Shown here piece by piece: positions 36,289-44,726 of a DNA stretch of 64,000 nucleotides (position 1 is the first letter of the stretch; every line of letters starts with the position of its first letter). This stretch comes from Flagellimonas beolgyonensis (GTDB lineage Bacteria; Bacteroidota; Bacteroidia; Flavobacteriales; Flavobacteriaceae). The DNA lies in NCBI RefSeq assembly GCF_003992615.1, contig NZ_RZMY01000006.1, positions 417,655 to 481,654 of the forward strand, read 5' to 3'. The translations under genes and the position numbers were made by a program. The notes beneath the pieces are model-generated. The model was not told the DNA's origin. It searched no databases and was given only the letters and a program-made list of their open reading frames with translations.

Positions 36289-37494
36289 CTAGTCATAGTA
36301 AGCGGTATTAAATTTTGAATCCCTGCCGTGAATTTTACTAGAGTGAGCTGTATATCCAACTATACTCGGATGATCAACTGCGGGATTGGTGTCCGGGAAA
36401 ACATAATTCAAAGTAGACGGCTGTCGAACACTGTGTTTAATACTTCCTTCACCCAAAGGAATGTGTTGCATAAAATTTGTTTCGTTAACTGAACCACTAC
36501 CTTCTGGATTGAGCGTTTCTCCTTTTGACGAATGTCCACCCATTGAAGCGACTGAATTGGGGTACATTGGATCATTAAAATTTGTATCCCCAATATAACC
36601 AGTGACCACAATGGGATTGTCTCCTTTTAGCGCCTCCTTTGCATAATCCTCAAATGCTTGATGGGTAGTTTTAACATCACTTTGAGAAGCAAATTCATTT
36701 TTCATATGAACAACAAGTGTTCTGTAGTTTGTACCTTCTTCCGTCCGATAATTGATTCCGAAGGCCTGTTGGACTCCTTTTCCAATAGGAATTTCTTCAA
36801 TTGTAACCGTATAAACTCCTTTCAAATCGTCCCTAATATAAACGGTCATGTCCCTTCTATGCTCTTTACGCTTACCACTGTTTATTTTACCTTCAAAAAA
36901 CCTGGATCGGGTATATGAAAGATCTATATCCTTATCTTGCACCCTTGTACTGAGAGTAATGGGCTCATCTTTGGTTTCCCCTTCAAGAACTACGATAACA
37001 TGAGGTATCCATTTGTCCCTAAACAATTCATTTACCTGATCTGAAAAACCAGTTGTCACTTCAGTTCTGGCCTGACGATCAAGGAGACTGTCATGTTCAT
37101 TTTCGTCGACTCTTAGCCTTGAAGACTTAGTGGGATGATTTTTGGTGTCTGGTTGCATTTTCTTATACCATTCAACACCATGTTGTTTACTATTTTCGCG
37201 TGAAAATACCCCAATAACACTGAAATCCACCGCTTTTACATCCACTAAACCCTCATCATTTAACTCTTCGTCTTCCTCCTCTCCAGCAACTTTAATTTTT
37301 TTTTGTTTTTTTTCTGCAAGACTTGTATCTCCGGTACTTACGATCTTCCTTGAAGAATTTGTCATTAGTTCATCCAGACCAACATAACTATTGGAACGTA
37401 CAAGTTCTGCCTGGCTTGCGGAACGTTTCAGCTTGGGTTTTACCAAACTTTCATCTTCATCTAATTTTTGCTTCTTTTTCTTTCCCAAACACAT
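36289..37494 (-). CDS. Uncharacterised protein with endonuclease/exonuclease/phosphatase (EEP)-like features
   Basis: 401 residues, no signal peptide. Residues 1-90 are charged and disordered (CLGKKKKQKL, runs of Lys, Ser and Glu). From about 155 the order suggests an EEP (DNase I/sphingomyelinase) fold: HVIVVLEGE (candidate metal Glu), RRDMTVYIRDDLKGVY, YRTLVVHMKNEF, PIVVTGYIGDTNFND (compare GD-x-N), and near the end VDHPSIVGYTAHSSK (compare the SDH motif). The segment SVASMGGHSSKGETL is unusual. EEP proteins cut phosphodiesters in nucleic acids, inositides or sphingomyelin. The match is by eye and incomplete. It is last in a four-gene unit with a pore-former-like protein, so a toxin role is possible but not shown. 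Confidence 0.45.
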   Translation of the reverse strand: MCLGKKKKQKLDEDESLVKPKLKRSASQAELVRSNSYVGLDELMTNSSRKIVSTGDTSLAEKKQKKIKVAGEEEDEELNDEGLVDVKAVDFSVIGVFSRENSKQHGVEWYKKMQPDTKNHPTKSSRLRVDENEHDSLLDRQARTEVTTGFSDQVNELFRDKWIPHVIVVLEGETKDEPITLSTRVQDKDIDLSYTRSRFFEGKINSGKRKEHRRDMTVYIRDDLKGVYTVTIEEIPIGKGVQQAFGINYRTEEGTNYRTLVVHMKNEFASQSDVKTTHQAFEDYAKEALKGDNPIVVTGYIGDTNFNDPMYPNSVASMGGHSSKGETLNPEGSGSVNETNFMQHIPLGEGSIKHSVRQPSTLNYVFPDTNPAVDHPSIVGYTAHSSKIHGRDSKFNTAYYD

Positions 37495-37541
37495 CTGTTA
37501 TCCGTTTTCTTTTTGGAATGCATGACAATAGACCTGACTTC

Positions 37542-39104
37542 TTATCCTTCAATGGACAAAGCGGAGATTACATATTCAGATTCAACAGCCGAATCCTGAG
37601 GTAAGATTGTGATTACCGCTTCATTCCATCCCAAGACCAAATAGTCATGAAAATTCGGTGACTTCAAATCAAAATTTCGAAGATCCAATTGACTGAGGTT
37701 GTTTGATGAACCCTGTCCTTCCAAATCCAGATCATTGATTTTTGTTGTATTCCCATTGATTTTACATTCCAAAACAACACCACCTCCGGCCGGACCCATC
37801 CAATGTTTAAGGTTCAACACATACTGAGTTCGCAAATCCGCAACTTTAAATGCAATTTTTAAAATTGCTCCGGAACCTGTATAGCCCTTTTTGAACGAAG
37901 CAGACATAGAAGGACCAAAACCTGAACCAGTAACCAATAAATCATTTCCCCTAGATCTTATTTTGAACTCTGTTGCGGGATTGGCCGGGGCTATATCAAA
38001 AAGGTTTTTTTGAAAACCCAATCCTCTCCCCGTACGCTGACCTTCCAATAAAGGAATCAGGGAATATTTTCCAATATCCACTGGATCTGTTTGTTGAAAG
38101 GTATTCAGATTGTCCGGCTTTATTAATGTGACAAGTGATGCCGGACTGTTTGAACCTCCGTTTGTCATTTGATGATTGCCACGAACTATTTGCACCTCGT
38201 GTTGAAATTTCAATTGTTCGATGGATGTTAGTGGTGAGGGGAAAGTTACTTGCCATTCAGCGGCCATGGTAAAATCGAGGCCAAAAAGAGCGAGTTCACT
38301 GGGTGGCAGCAAAATGTTCTCATATTGATTGTCCGCTATTTCTTTGGAATAAAGCAAACGCGCCTCAACGTCCTGGGGTAAGAGTATATCAGTTCCTGAG
38401 GATGGTTCATTGTAATCAAATATATTCCATGGAAAGGTTTGTCCCCAATTCCATTGGACCACTTCACCGATATAATTGGTATCCGAATTGTCAATATTGA
38501 GTATGGATGAGTAGGCAGACCAATCTTTCACGCTCATTTCATCCCCCGATGCGGCCTGGATGTCCCTTGCATTGGCATTGGAAACACTCGAGCCATGACT
38601 ATGACTGTTCTCCCAACTATGGGAGTAGTCCAGGGAAATTGTGGCCACAGGCCCATCACCGAACCAACCTCCGGTCACATTGATTCCAAATGTGTTCACG
38701 TTCGATGAACTGGAACCGGAGGAGATTTCTTTTGTTTGTGATTTTGAATCTCCCGTTGAAAGGTTATTGCTTTGTTCAACAGTGGCATTAATGGTCTTTG
38801 GAAATATTCTCTTGATGAATATTTTGGATTTGGTATCGCTAATACCCAATATTCCGGATTTAACGGTCAACATAATTGGATAATTGGTAAATCCCTTACT
38901 TTGGTAATCTGCATTGGGTTTCCACCCGGAACCATTGACGAAAATGCGGTGCTTCACGGTCACCGAATAGGTGTTGGAATCCTGTAAATTCTTAGTGTTG
39001 CGCAATTTCAGATACCTGTAGGTAATGATATCTATTCCAACTTTGTTATCATTTTCATCGTTTATGTCCTCTACAACTTCGAGTGTAAAAAAATCGTTTA
39101 TCAT
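37542..39104 (-). CDS. Uncharacterised protein resembling beta-barrel pore-forming toxins (leukocidin/aerolysin style)
   Basis: 520 residues, no signal peptide. After a beta-rich N-terminal part (1-115) comes a long Ser/Thr/Asn/Gly stretch with alternating polar/apolar residues (SKSQTKEISSGSSSSNVNTF, then GINVTGGWFGDGPV, then ISLDYSHSWENSHSHGSSVS), like the pre-stem hairpin of beta pore formers. It is followed by WNWGQTFPWNIFDY, LPPSELALFGLDF and FQHEVQIVRGNH, in an order similar to the leukocidin rim and cap. From about 380 a second beta domain follows (RSRGNDLLVTGSGFG). The similarity is in pattern, not a verified alignment. It lies 47 bases upstream of the EEP-like gene and 27 bases after the collagen-like gene. 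Confidence 0.45.
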   Translation of the reverse strand: MINDFFTLEVVEDINDENDNKVGIDIITYRYLKLRNTKNLQDSNTYSVTVKHRIFVNGSGWKPNADYQSKGFTNYPIMLTVKSGILGISDTKSKIFIKRIFPKTINATVEQSNNLSTGDSKSQTKEISSGSSSSNVNTFGINVTGGWFGDGPVATISLDYSHSWENSHSHGSSVSNANARDIQAASGDEMSVKDWSAYSSILNIDNSDTNYIGEVVQWNWGQTFPWNIFDYNEPSSGTDILLPQDVEARLLYSKEIADNQYENILLPPSELALFGLDFTMAAEWQVTFPSPLTSIEQLKFQHEVQIVRGNHQMTNGGSNSPASLVTLIKPDNLNTFQQTDPVDIGKYSLIPLLEGQRTGRGLGFQKNLFDIAPANPATEFKIRSRGNDLLVTGSGFGPSMSASFKKGYTGSGAILKIAFKVADLRTQYVLNLKHWMGPAGGGVVLECKINGNTTKINDLDLEGQGSSNNLSQLDLRNFDLKSPNFHDYLVLGWNEAVITILPQDSAVESEYVISALSIEG

Positions 39105-39131
39105 AATTCTCAGTTTACTTGGTTAATTTAA

Positions 39132-40388
39132 TTAGTTGTTTTCATATATATGGACCTTTGGAGCAGACCTCGTTTTCCCGTTTGAACCACTCATACCTTT
39201 TGCCCCATCTTTACCGTCTTTGGATAGTGAAGGGTCATTTTTGTCCTTGTAAAAGTCTCCATTCCTTCCTATTTTACCTCCTTTTCCTCCCATTCCCCCA
39301 ATTCCTCCCTTGCCTCCAAGTGAGTCAAAAGTTTGGATGTCGAAAATGTGGGATTTTCGGTGTGGAACTGAAACAAAAATGTCGCTGCAAAGTCCCCCAT
39401 TACCTCCTTTTCCTCCCTTACCCCCATCACCGCCATGGCCTCCGGAACCGCCTTCACAACCTTCAACCAAACCAAACGTTGTCAAGGCTCCCGAGGCTCC
39501 ATCACCTCCATTTCCTCCGTTCGAACCAGATCCTCCACTGGTTCCCGGCAATCCCGATGCGGCCCCTGCCAATATTTTAATGCTGTTGTTTAAAAATCCA
39601 TTCAACTGTCCAAACCGGATATCCGACAATAAAAGCATCCCTCCATTGGCTCCTTTGGTACCATCAAAGCCTTTTTCCCCATCCGTCCCATTTTGACCTT
39701 TGTTTTCAATGGTACCCCGAACCCATCTTGTACCAAGCGGTGTCGATTCTTGTTTCAATGGGTCAGCATCCCTTCCATTTTCACCATTTTTTTTAGTCCT
39801 GTTCATGGAGGTTTCAATTTCTGATGTACCGTGTTGTTTTGAATTGGTTCCTCGAAGTTCGATAATGGCCTGCTTTCCGTTTAAATGGTTTCCCATTGCT
39901 TGCAAGCAATCCATCACAAACACATTATCCTTGACCAAAAGCTTGCATTCGGGACTGATTATCAATTTTTTAACCACTAAGTACACATAGGTTTCCCTAT
40001 GACCAACATCCCAGGGAAACTCATCTGCAGTTGTACTGAGATCGAGTACTTCAAACGGCGATAGGTATAACTCATCTATGGTCATTACCTTTACAGGTAT
40101 CGGAAAATGGCGTTCATGTGATTTTTTATCGCCTTCGGGAAAAGCTCCATTGCCAAAAATGTAGCTTTCCGCCCTATCGTGCTCTCCAATTCCAAGTCGC
40201 GACCGCGATGATTTGAGTATGGCATTGAAATACTTTTCCCCTCGCCATGAACGCTCTTGTTTTGAGATCTTGCCAAACAATATTTTGGCTTCTTCAAATG
40301 AAGAAACTTTCAGGTATTCGATACTAAATCGGTTATTTCCAGATACCTGATTTTTGGACAATGTTTCACAAGCACTAAAACGTTCCAT
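39132..40388 (-). CDS. Collagen-like glycine-rich repeat protein (second of pair)
   Basis: 418 residues, no signal peptide. Residues 1-190 are a globular part with FPWDVGHRETYVYLVVKKL, then beta-like segments. From about 200 there are three glycine-rich blocks: NGQNGTDGEKGFDGTKGANG, then GSGSNGGNGGDGASG, and finally GGHGGDGGKGGKGGNGG and GGKGGIGGMGGKGGK. Each block is separated by a short beta segment (LLLSDIRFGQLNG, ALTTFGLVEGCEGG). The G-x-x periodicity is partly collagen-like, but proline is scarce, so a polyglycine-II bundle is as likely as a collagen triple helix. It has the same plan as the protein encoded upstream, 25 bases away. Confidence 0.7.
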   Translation of the reverse strand: MERFSACETLSKNQVSGNNRFSIEYLKVSSFEEAKILFGKISKQERSWRGEKYFNAILKSSRSRLGIGEHDRAESYIFGNGAFPEGDKKSHERHFPIPVKVMTIDELYLSPFEVLDLSTTADEFPWDVGHRETYVYLVVKKLIISPECKLLVKDNVFVMDCLQAMGNHLNGKQAIIELRGTNSKQHGTSEIETSMNRTKKNGENGRDADPLKQESTPLGTRWVRGTIENKGQNGTDGEKGFDGTKGANGGMLLLSDIRFGQLNGFLNNSIKILAGAASGLPGTSGGSGSNGGNGGDGASGALTTFGLVEGCEGGSGGHGGDGGKGGKGGNGGLCSDIFVSVPHRKSHIFDIQTFDSLGGKGGIGGMGGKGGKIGRNGDFYKDKNDPSLSKDGKDGAKGMSGSNGKTRSAPKVHIYENN

Positions 40389-40413
40389 AGGGTCTCAAAG
40401 TTTTTGAATTATT

Positions 40414-41454
40414 CTAAGAGGGGTTTTTAATTTTAACACTAAGAGGGGGCGGTGTTCCATCACTACCAATAGCACCATCGGTTCCTTTGGTTCCGCTACC
40501 TCCATCAACTCCATCGGGCCCTTTGTTTCCACCACATGCCGATCCTGTGCCACCATGCCCCAAATCTCCCGGATCACCCGGGTCCCCGCCTACCCCGACT
40601 TTTCCTTTTTTACCATAATTTTGGATAGCAGACAAATTGTCCTTATCGGCATTGGTGTTGATCAAAATTGTCATCTCGTTATTTGCCTTGCTTCCACTTC
40701 CGGCCGCCCCACCATCGCCACCAATACCACCATCGCCACCATCGCCTCCTTTACCACCGTTATAACCCGAACAACTGGTAGAACTTGCATTACCTCCTTT
40801 GCCCCCTTTTCCACCTTTGCCGCCTTTGCCGCCTTTGCCGCCATTTCCCCCACTACCACCTTGAGCGATTACGGTGAGCACATCCGTACCTTTCAATGAA
40901 ATGGTACCCAAAGTCAACTTGGATAGCGGTGTATCGCCCCCATCGTATGCATCCCCACCAGTGCCGCCTTTTCCTGTAGGTGCCTTTCCATCATGGGCAT
41001 CACCACCCTTTTTATTCGTCTCGTTGTCTCCATCTGGCCCTTTCTTTCCTGGAGGCCCATCCCCGGTAACTGTTATTCCATCATTGCCATTGGTTCCAGT
41101 AACCATGATTTGATAGTCATTTTTATCACTAGGCTTTATCAATTCAGTAGTGCCTGCATCTATCACTAAATGCACATAGGAAGTTATACTGCCGCCATCA
41201 AAAGAAAGCCGGTCACATTTGAAAATTTTTGCCGTTGTATCAAATACTTCGTCTTTGGTTATTTGAATAGTCTTTTCTTCAACATATTCTATATAAAAAG
41301 GGAACAGGTCTTGTACTTTTTGATCATCCGGCAATGAATTGCCCAATGTCTGTAAATCCTCTTTTTCGAGATACTTTAGAAAGTCTTGCTCGGTTTTAAT
41401 GTGTAAAATCTTACCATTGGGATGCTCTGGAATGAATTGATTTTTCGTACTCAT
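40414..41454 (-). CDS. Collagen-like glycine-rich repeat protein (first of pair)
   Basis: 346 residues, no signal peptide, first gene of the four-gene minus-strand unit. Residues 1-120 are globular (ILHIKTEQDFLKYLEKEDLQ, then beta segments FKCDRLSFDGGSITSYVHLV). Gly-rich blocks follow: GPPGKKGPDGDNETNKKGG, then after a beta segment (LGTISLKGTDVLTVIAQ) GGSGGNGGKGGKGGKGGKGG, then GGKGGDGGDGGIGGDGG, and a C-terminal VGVGGDPGDPGDLGHGG block. The globular-block-beta-block plan matches its neighbour. Function unknown; such proteins may be structural, adhesive or a scaffold for the co-encoded proteins. The nucleotide repeats in the block are a slippage hotspot. Confidence 0.7.
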   Translation of the reverse strand: MSTKNQFIPEHPNGKILHIKTEQDFLKYLEKEDLQTLGNSLPDDQKVQDLFPFYIEYVEEKTIQITKDEVFDTTAKIFKCDRLSFDGGSITSYVHLVIDAGTTELIKPSDKNDYQIMVTGTNGNDGITVTGDGPPGKKGPDGDNETNKKGGDAHDGKAPTGKGGTGGDAYDGGDTPLSKLTLGTISLKGTDVLTVIAQGGSGGNGGKGGKGGKGGKGGKGGNASSTSCSGYNGGKGGDGGDGGIGGDGGAAGSGSKANNEMTILINTNADKDNLSAIQNYGKKGKVGVGGDPGDPGDLGHGGTGSACGGNKGPDGVDGGSGTKGTDGAIGSDGTPPPLSVKIKNPS

Positions 41455-41990
41455 AATTTTTGAATCTTTAGTTATTAAAAGGTTGTTTCATTTCTCATTC
41501 AATTAGAAATGGGATGGATGCGATTTATTGGTCGGCCATAACATTTTTTGGTTTTATCACAAAAGAGTCAATTAAATGACCTTCTTTAATGATTTTGTTT
41601 AGGTTATCTACCTTATAGATTTGGGTGATTGGTGTTAGCACCAACTTGACGCCACTCATTGAAAGCCTCTTTGTTGGAACCAACGAAAAATCCTTTTGAT
41701 TTTATTATCGCTATAAACATTACAGAACTTACAACTAGTCAGAATTAGGTTGGACTTTTCATTGTAAATTCCTGGTATTTACCATGAATGGATCCATGAT
41801 AAATTTTGATTAGAATTTCTTTCTTTAAAAAAGCTTTGGGAGGGGAATGATGGAAGGTAGATAAATCCAAAGACTTTCCACTACATAAAAACCTTAAAAA
41901 AACTATGGTTTTTACGCAATGTTGTTTTATGTCCTCCACCCCATATTCCTCTTTTTAAAAATAGGCTTATCCACCGTTCGGTAATATGGT
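41455..41990. other. Intergenic region upstream of the collagen-like operon
   Basis: Carries the promoter region of the four-gene minus-strand unit and one small possible frame (41525-41659). Beyond this it shows no feature until the integrase remnant. Confidence 0.4.
41525..41659 (-). CDS. Possible small protein upstream of the collagen-like operon
   Basis: A 44-codon frame, MSGVKLVLTPITQIYKVDNL continuing NKIIKEGHLIDSFVIKPKN, lies 70 bases upstream of the first collagen-like gene on the same strand. The composition looks protein-like and the spacing would allow cotranscription. There is no family match and the frame could be the end of a lost gene, since it remains open upstream for several codons. 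Confidence 0.25.
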   Translation of the reverse strand: MSGVKLVLTPITQIYKVDNLNKIIKEGHLIDSFVIKPKNVMADQ

Positions 41991-42388
41991 AGTTCTTTGT
42001 GGTTTCAGGGCGCAAAGAAGTGTGCATGGTTCCATTGTGGTAGGCAATCAATTGTTTCAATGTTTTGCCCCCCCTCATCTTCCCCAAAGAACCTTGCTTT
42101 GATGGCCAAAGGGGAAATTACCTTATCTTCTGCCATCAATAGACTATGGGCCTCATGTAAGCCAGTATATATTTGATCTAGGTACTTGTTAAGGGAGACA
42201 ACGTAATTGGAAAATCCCTTGCCCCTTTTACGGCTATTATCCCATAAATTGGTTTTGATTTCCCGATTTATGCTAAAATCGGTGCGCTCGCCATCAATGG
42301 TCATCCTACAATAGACAATCCGGTTCTCGGATTGCACCTTGTGCTTCCTTGTAAAGGAATTGATTGTTAAATGATTTTTTTTCTGCAT
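41940..42388 (-). pseudogene. Frameshifted and truncated tyrosine recombinase (integrase) gene
   Basis: From the ATG at 42388 the minus strand reads an Arm-DNA-binding domain as in Bacteroidetes integrases: VYCRMTIDGERTDFSINREI, TNLWDNSRKRGKG, LNKYLDQIYTGLHEAHSLLM, ISPLAIKARFFGED. Near 42060 the frame changes, and the SAM-like domain continues in another frame: LKQLIAYHNGTMHTSLRPET and TKNYHITERWISLFLK. After about 41950 the similarity ends, and the catalytic domain with the R-H-R-Y residues is absent. It is a relic of a mobile element beside the collagen-like operon. An in-frame start at 42433 would add 15 residues without family character. Confidence 0.75.
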
Positions 42389-42433
42389 GTTGTAACCTTT
42401 TAGAGTGTAAATACTGTGAAAGTCAAAACACAA

Positions 42434-42789
42434 GAAAAATGGTTCTAAAGGTCATTTAAAGTTACAACAAGAACTGTAAGTGTTTGCTCCCGATGGGAAC
42501 ACGCTTGATATGATTTTAAATGGTTTTAAATGAATTCAAACGATATGCTTAAAAACACAAAATACTGAAAATCATAAGATTAACAGTGTTTTGATTTCAC
42601 TTAAATAAGTTAAGTTGGGGATGGTGGCAGAAAGTTAAATTATTGCATATCCCGCTGTAAACCAATTACTTCTATCAAAGAGTCAATTATTGGTCACCTT
42701 TTTGGTCTCTTTTTAAACATTGTAGGCTTTCCATATTCAAATATATCTCTTTCGAATTCAAACAGTACCAAATAAAATTAACCAAACCT
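42434..42789. other. Non-coding gap between integrase relic and filament operon
   Basis: No gene. A 19-base sequence (42522-42540, GGTTTTAAATGAATTCAAA) recurs at 17511-17529 with one mismatch and lies just upstream of the integrase start, so it is a possible att-like site. Confidence 0.35.
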
Positions 42790-43929
42790 TTATCCACCCA
42801 AAACCGTGCTCAGTTGGAACATAGGCAAATACATGGACACCAAAATCACCCCCACAAATATCCCGATGACCACAATGATCAAAGGCTCCATAATGGTCGA
42901 CAGCATTTTGGATTTTTGTTGCACCTCAATAGCGTATTGCTGGTGCAGTTTCTCAAAGATGTATTCCGTTTGATTGGTCTCCTCAGCCACTTTGATCAAC
43001 GATACCATCTTGTTATCGAACATCCTGTTGCCCTTCAAACTCTCATGTAGCGCCACACCCTTCATTATCCTGGTTTCCATATTATCCAATGCATCCTGCA
43101 ATGGCACAAAACCTATCATCCGTTTCACCAGTTGGATGCCGTTCAACATGGGTACTTTGGAAGAGGTCAACAGCGCAACGGCTTGGGTAAACTGGGTCAA
43201 ATAGACCGAACGTACAAAATTGCCCACATATGGAACTTTCAACAGCAAATAGTCCCTCCTCCTTTTTATCTGCTCATTTTTCAACAAGGGTTTCCTCAGC
43301 AATAAAAGAATACCAACAACTAAAACAACAAGTGCGCCATAGTCCTTGATGAAATTGGACACCGCGATGATCCATTGGGTTATGGTGGGCAGCTCCACTT
43401 TGTTTTGCTTAAAAATATCCTCAAACATGGGGACCACCATGCGAAGCATGAAAACGACCACCAATATGGCCGTACTCAAAATGATCAGGGGATAGGTCAA
43501 CGCGTTGACCAAATTTCGGCGCTGTTCGTTCTTTTGTCGAAAAAAAGCGGCCAGTTCTTGGAACACGGTTGGCAACGTGCCGCTCTCCTCTCCTATTTGT
43601 ACCGAATGGAACTCGTATTCGGTAAACTCCTTTCTGGTTTTAAGTACTTCTGAAAAACTTGATCCCTTGTCCAGTTCGGATACCATTTGGCCAAAAAACA
43701 CCTGAAACTTCTCCTTTTTGTGATTTTCCTTGAGCAACTCCAACGCCTCACGAAGCTGTACCCCAGCTTTCAACAAAATGGCCATTTCGCTGTAAAATTC
43801 TTCCTTGCGCTTGTTATTAAAAAAGGAACCAAAAAGTGTGATTTCTTTCTTCAACCATCGGTCCAACCCCTGATTTTCCATAGAAACAGGCGCTTTTTTA
43901 TCCAAGGTTTGTTCAAGTTTAAATCCCAT
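42790..43929 (-). CDS. Type II secretion/type IV filament inner-membrane platform protein (GspF/PilC-like)
   Basis: 379 residues with the usual two-domain plan: domain 1 (about 40-165: FYSEMAILLKAGVQLREALE, YEFHSVQIGEESGTLPTVFQ), a membrane segment, two further segments near 200-230, domain 2 (about 240-350: YLTQFTQAVALLTSSKVPML, LIKVAEETNQTEYIFEKL) and a last membrane helix. GspF/PilC proteins sit at the base of the filament machine and contact the assembly ATPase. It is last in a minus-strand operon, 1 base after the preceding prepilin gene. No GspE/PilB ATPase, secretin or prepilin peptidase is in the window, so these must lie elsewhere. Confidence 0.9.
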   Translation of the reverse strand: MGFKLEQTLDKKAPVSMENQGLDRWLKKEITLFGSFFNNKRKEEFYSEMAILLKAGVQLREALELLKENHKKEKFQVFFGQMVSELDKGSSFSEVLKTRKEFTEYEFHSVQIGEESGTLPTVFQELAAFFRQKNEQRRNLVNALTYPLIILSTAILVVVFMLRMVVPMFEDIFKQNKVELPTITQWIIAVSNFIKDYGALVVLVVGILLLLRKPLLKNEQIKRRRDYLLLKVPYVGNFVRSVYLTQFTQAVALLTSSKVPMLNGIQLVKRMIGFVPLQDALDNMETRIMKGVALHESLKGNRMFDNKMVSLIKVAEETNQTEYIFEKLHQQYAIEVQQKSKMLSTIMEPLIIVVIGIFVGVILVSMYLPMFQLSTVLGG

Positions 43930-43930
43930 C

Positions 43931-44401
43931 TTATCGGTTTACATAACTGGTTGCTGCATTTCTTTTGGAAACAAATACCCGTTGATTACCTTGATCTTTG
44001 GTGGTGTACAAATCCAGGGCATCAATTTCACCCGAGATGCTTTCTTTACCATTGAAATACCTTTCCATTGCAGCAATATTTATAAAAAAAGTATCCTTAC
44101 CCTTGATTATTGCTTCTTCTTTGAACATATAATGGGTCTCCTTCAACCCATTGGCCAACAACAGCTCATTTTTGGAACTGTCGAACCAAATTCGGTCGCT
44201 TTGGTTAAAATCGATCCAAAGGCTTTGGCGTAACAAATTCAACTCGGTGTTCTGTTCATAATTGGATGCTATCCCCTGCATTTGAATCTGCACCAATCGG
44301 AGCACGCTATATGCCATGCCCACCACAAGACTGGTGATCAACAAAACCACGAGCATTTCGTTCAAGGTAAAGGCTTTTATTTTATGGGGTTTCCAATTCA
44401 T
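43931..44401 (-). CDS. Prepilin-like protein with type IV N-terminal methylation motif
   Basis: 156 residues from the ATG at 44401; a start further up (44482) would overlap the previous gene and place 27 charged residues before the leader. The N-terminus KIKAFTLNEMLVVLLITSLV has the class III leader form (short basic leader, then FTLxE and a hydrophobic helix). Processing before Phe would leave Glu at position +5. The C-terminal domain (GLKETHYMFKEEAI, DALDLYTTKDQGNQ) is small, like a minor pseudopilin. Confidence 0.8.
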   Translation of the reverse strand: MNWKPHKIKAFTLNEMLVVLLITSLVVGMAYSVLRLVQIQMQGIASNYEQNTELNLLRQSLWIDFNQSDRIWFDSSKNELLLANGLKETHYMFKEEAIIKGKDTFFINIAAMERYFNGKESISGEIDALDLYTTKDQGNQRVFVSKRNAATSYVNR

Positions 44402-44402
44402 T

Positions 44403-44726
44403 TTACAACTTGATCGAGACCTTCTTTTTTGTTTCAAGGTGTTTTGCTGAAAAAAACACTTGGTTTTTGGAGTTCCATTCACGGGCCTCCACTATAATCT
44501 CCCAATCTCCCAATTCATCATAATAAGGCAGTTGCAATTGCCCATTTTCATATCGGTACCTCAAGAACAACAACTCTTGTTCCACCTCATGGGTATTGTT
44601 TGTTACTGTGTTGGCAAAAAGGGCATTCAACGTAATGCTCGCCATCATAAAAACAATGACGATCAAGACCGTGGCCACCAATGTTTCCATTAATGTGGAT
44701 GCCTTTATCTTTTTCAATAGAGCCAT
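44403..44726 (-). CDS. Short prepilin-like protein
   Basis: 107 residues. The start KKIKASTLMETLVATVLIVI is a prepilin leader in which the usual Phe is replaced and Glu is kept, followed by a hydrophobic helix and a short beta domain (LPYYDELGDWEIIVEAREW). It overlaps the preceding 422-residue gene by 13 bases and is followed after one base by the next prepilin-like gene. A minor pseudopilin (GspI/GspJ-like) role is the simplest reading. Confidence 0.75.
   Translation of the reverse strand: MALLKKIKASTLMETLVATVLIVIVFMMASITLNALFANTVTNNTHEVEQELLFLRYRYENGQLQLPYYDELGDWEIIVEAREWNSKNQVFFSAKHLETKKKVSIKL

Noticed and set aside
40600..40860. Possible CRISPR or tandem-repeat array
   Set aside because: The repeats are 3- and 6-base coding repeats of glycine blocks with no spacers.
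39310..41113. Long proline-rich frames opposite the collagen-like genes
   Set aside because: They are the antisense of GGN/GGT glycine codons (reverse complement gives Pro/Thr-rich frames) and have no start signals or family features.
36289..41454. Type VI secretion or contractile-injection cluster
   Set aside because: No sheath, tube, baseplate or ClpV/AAA gene is nearby; the collagen-like blocks alone do not support a phage-tail origin.
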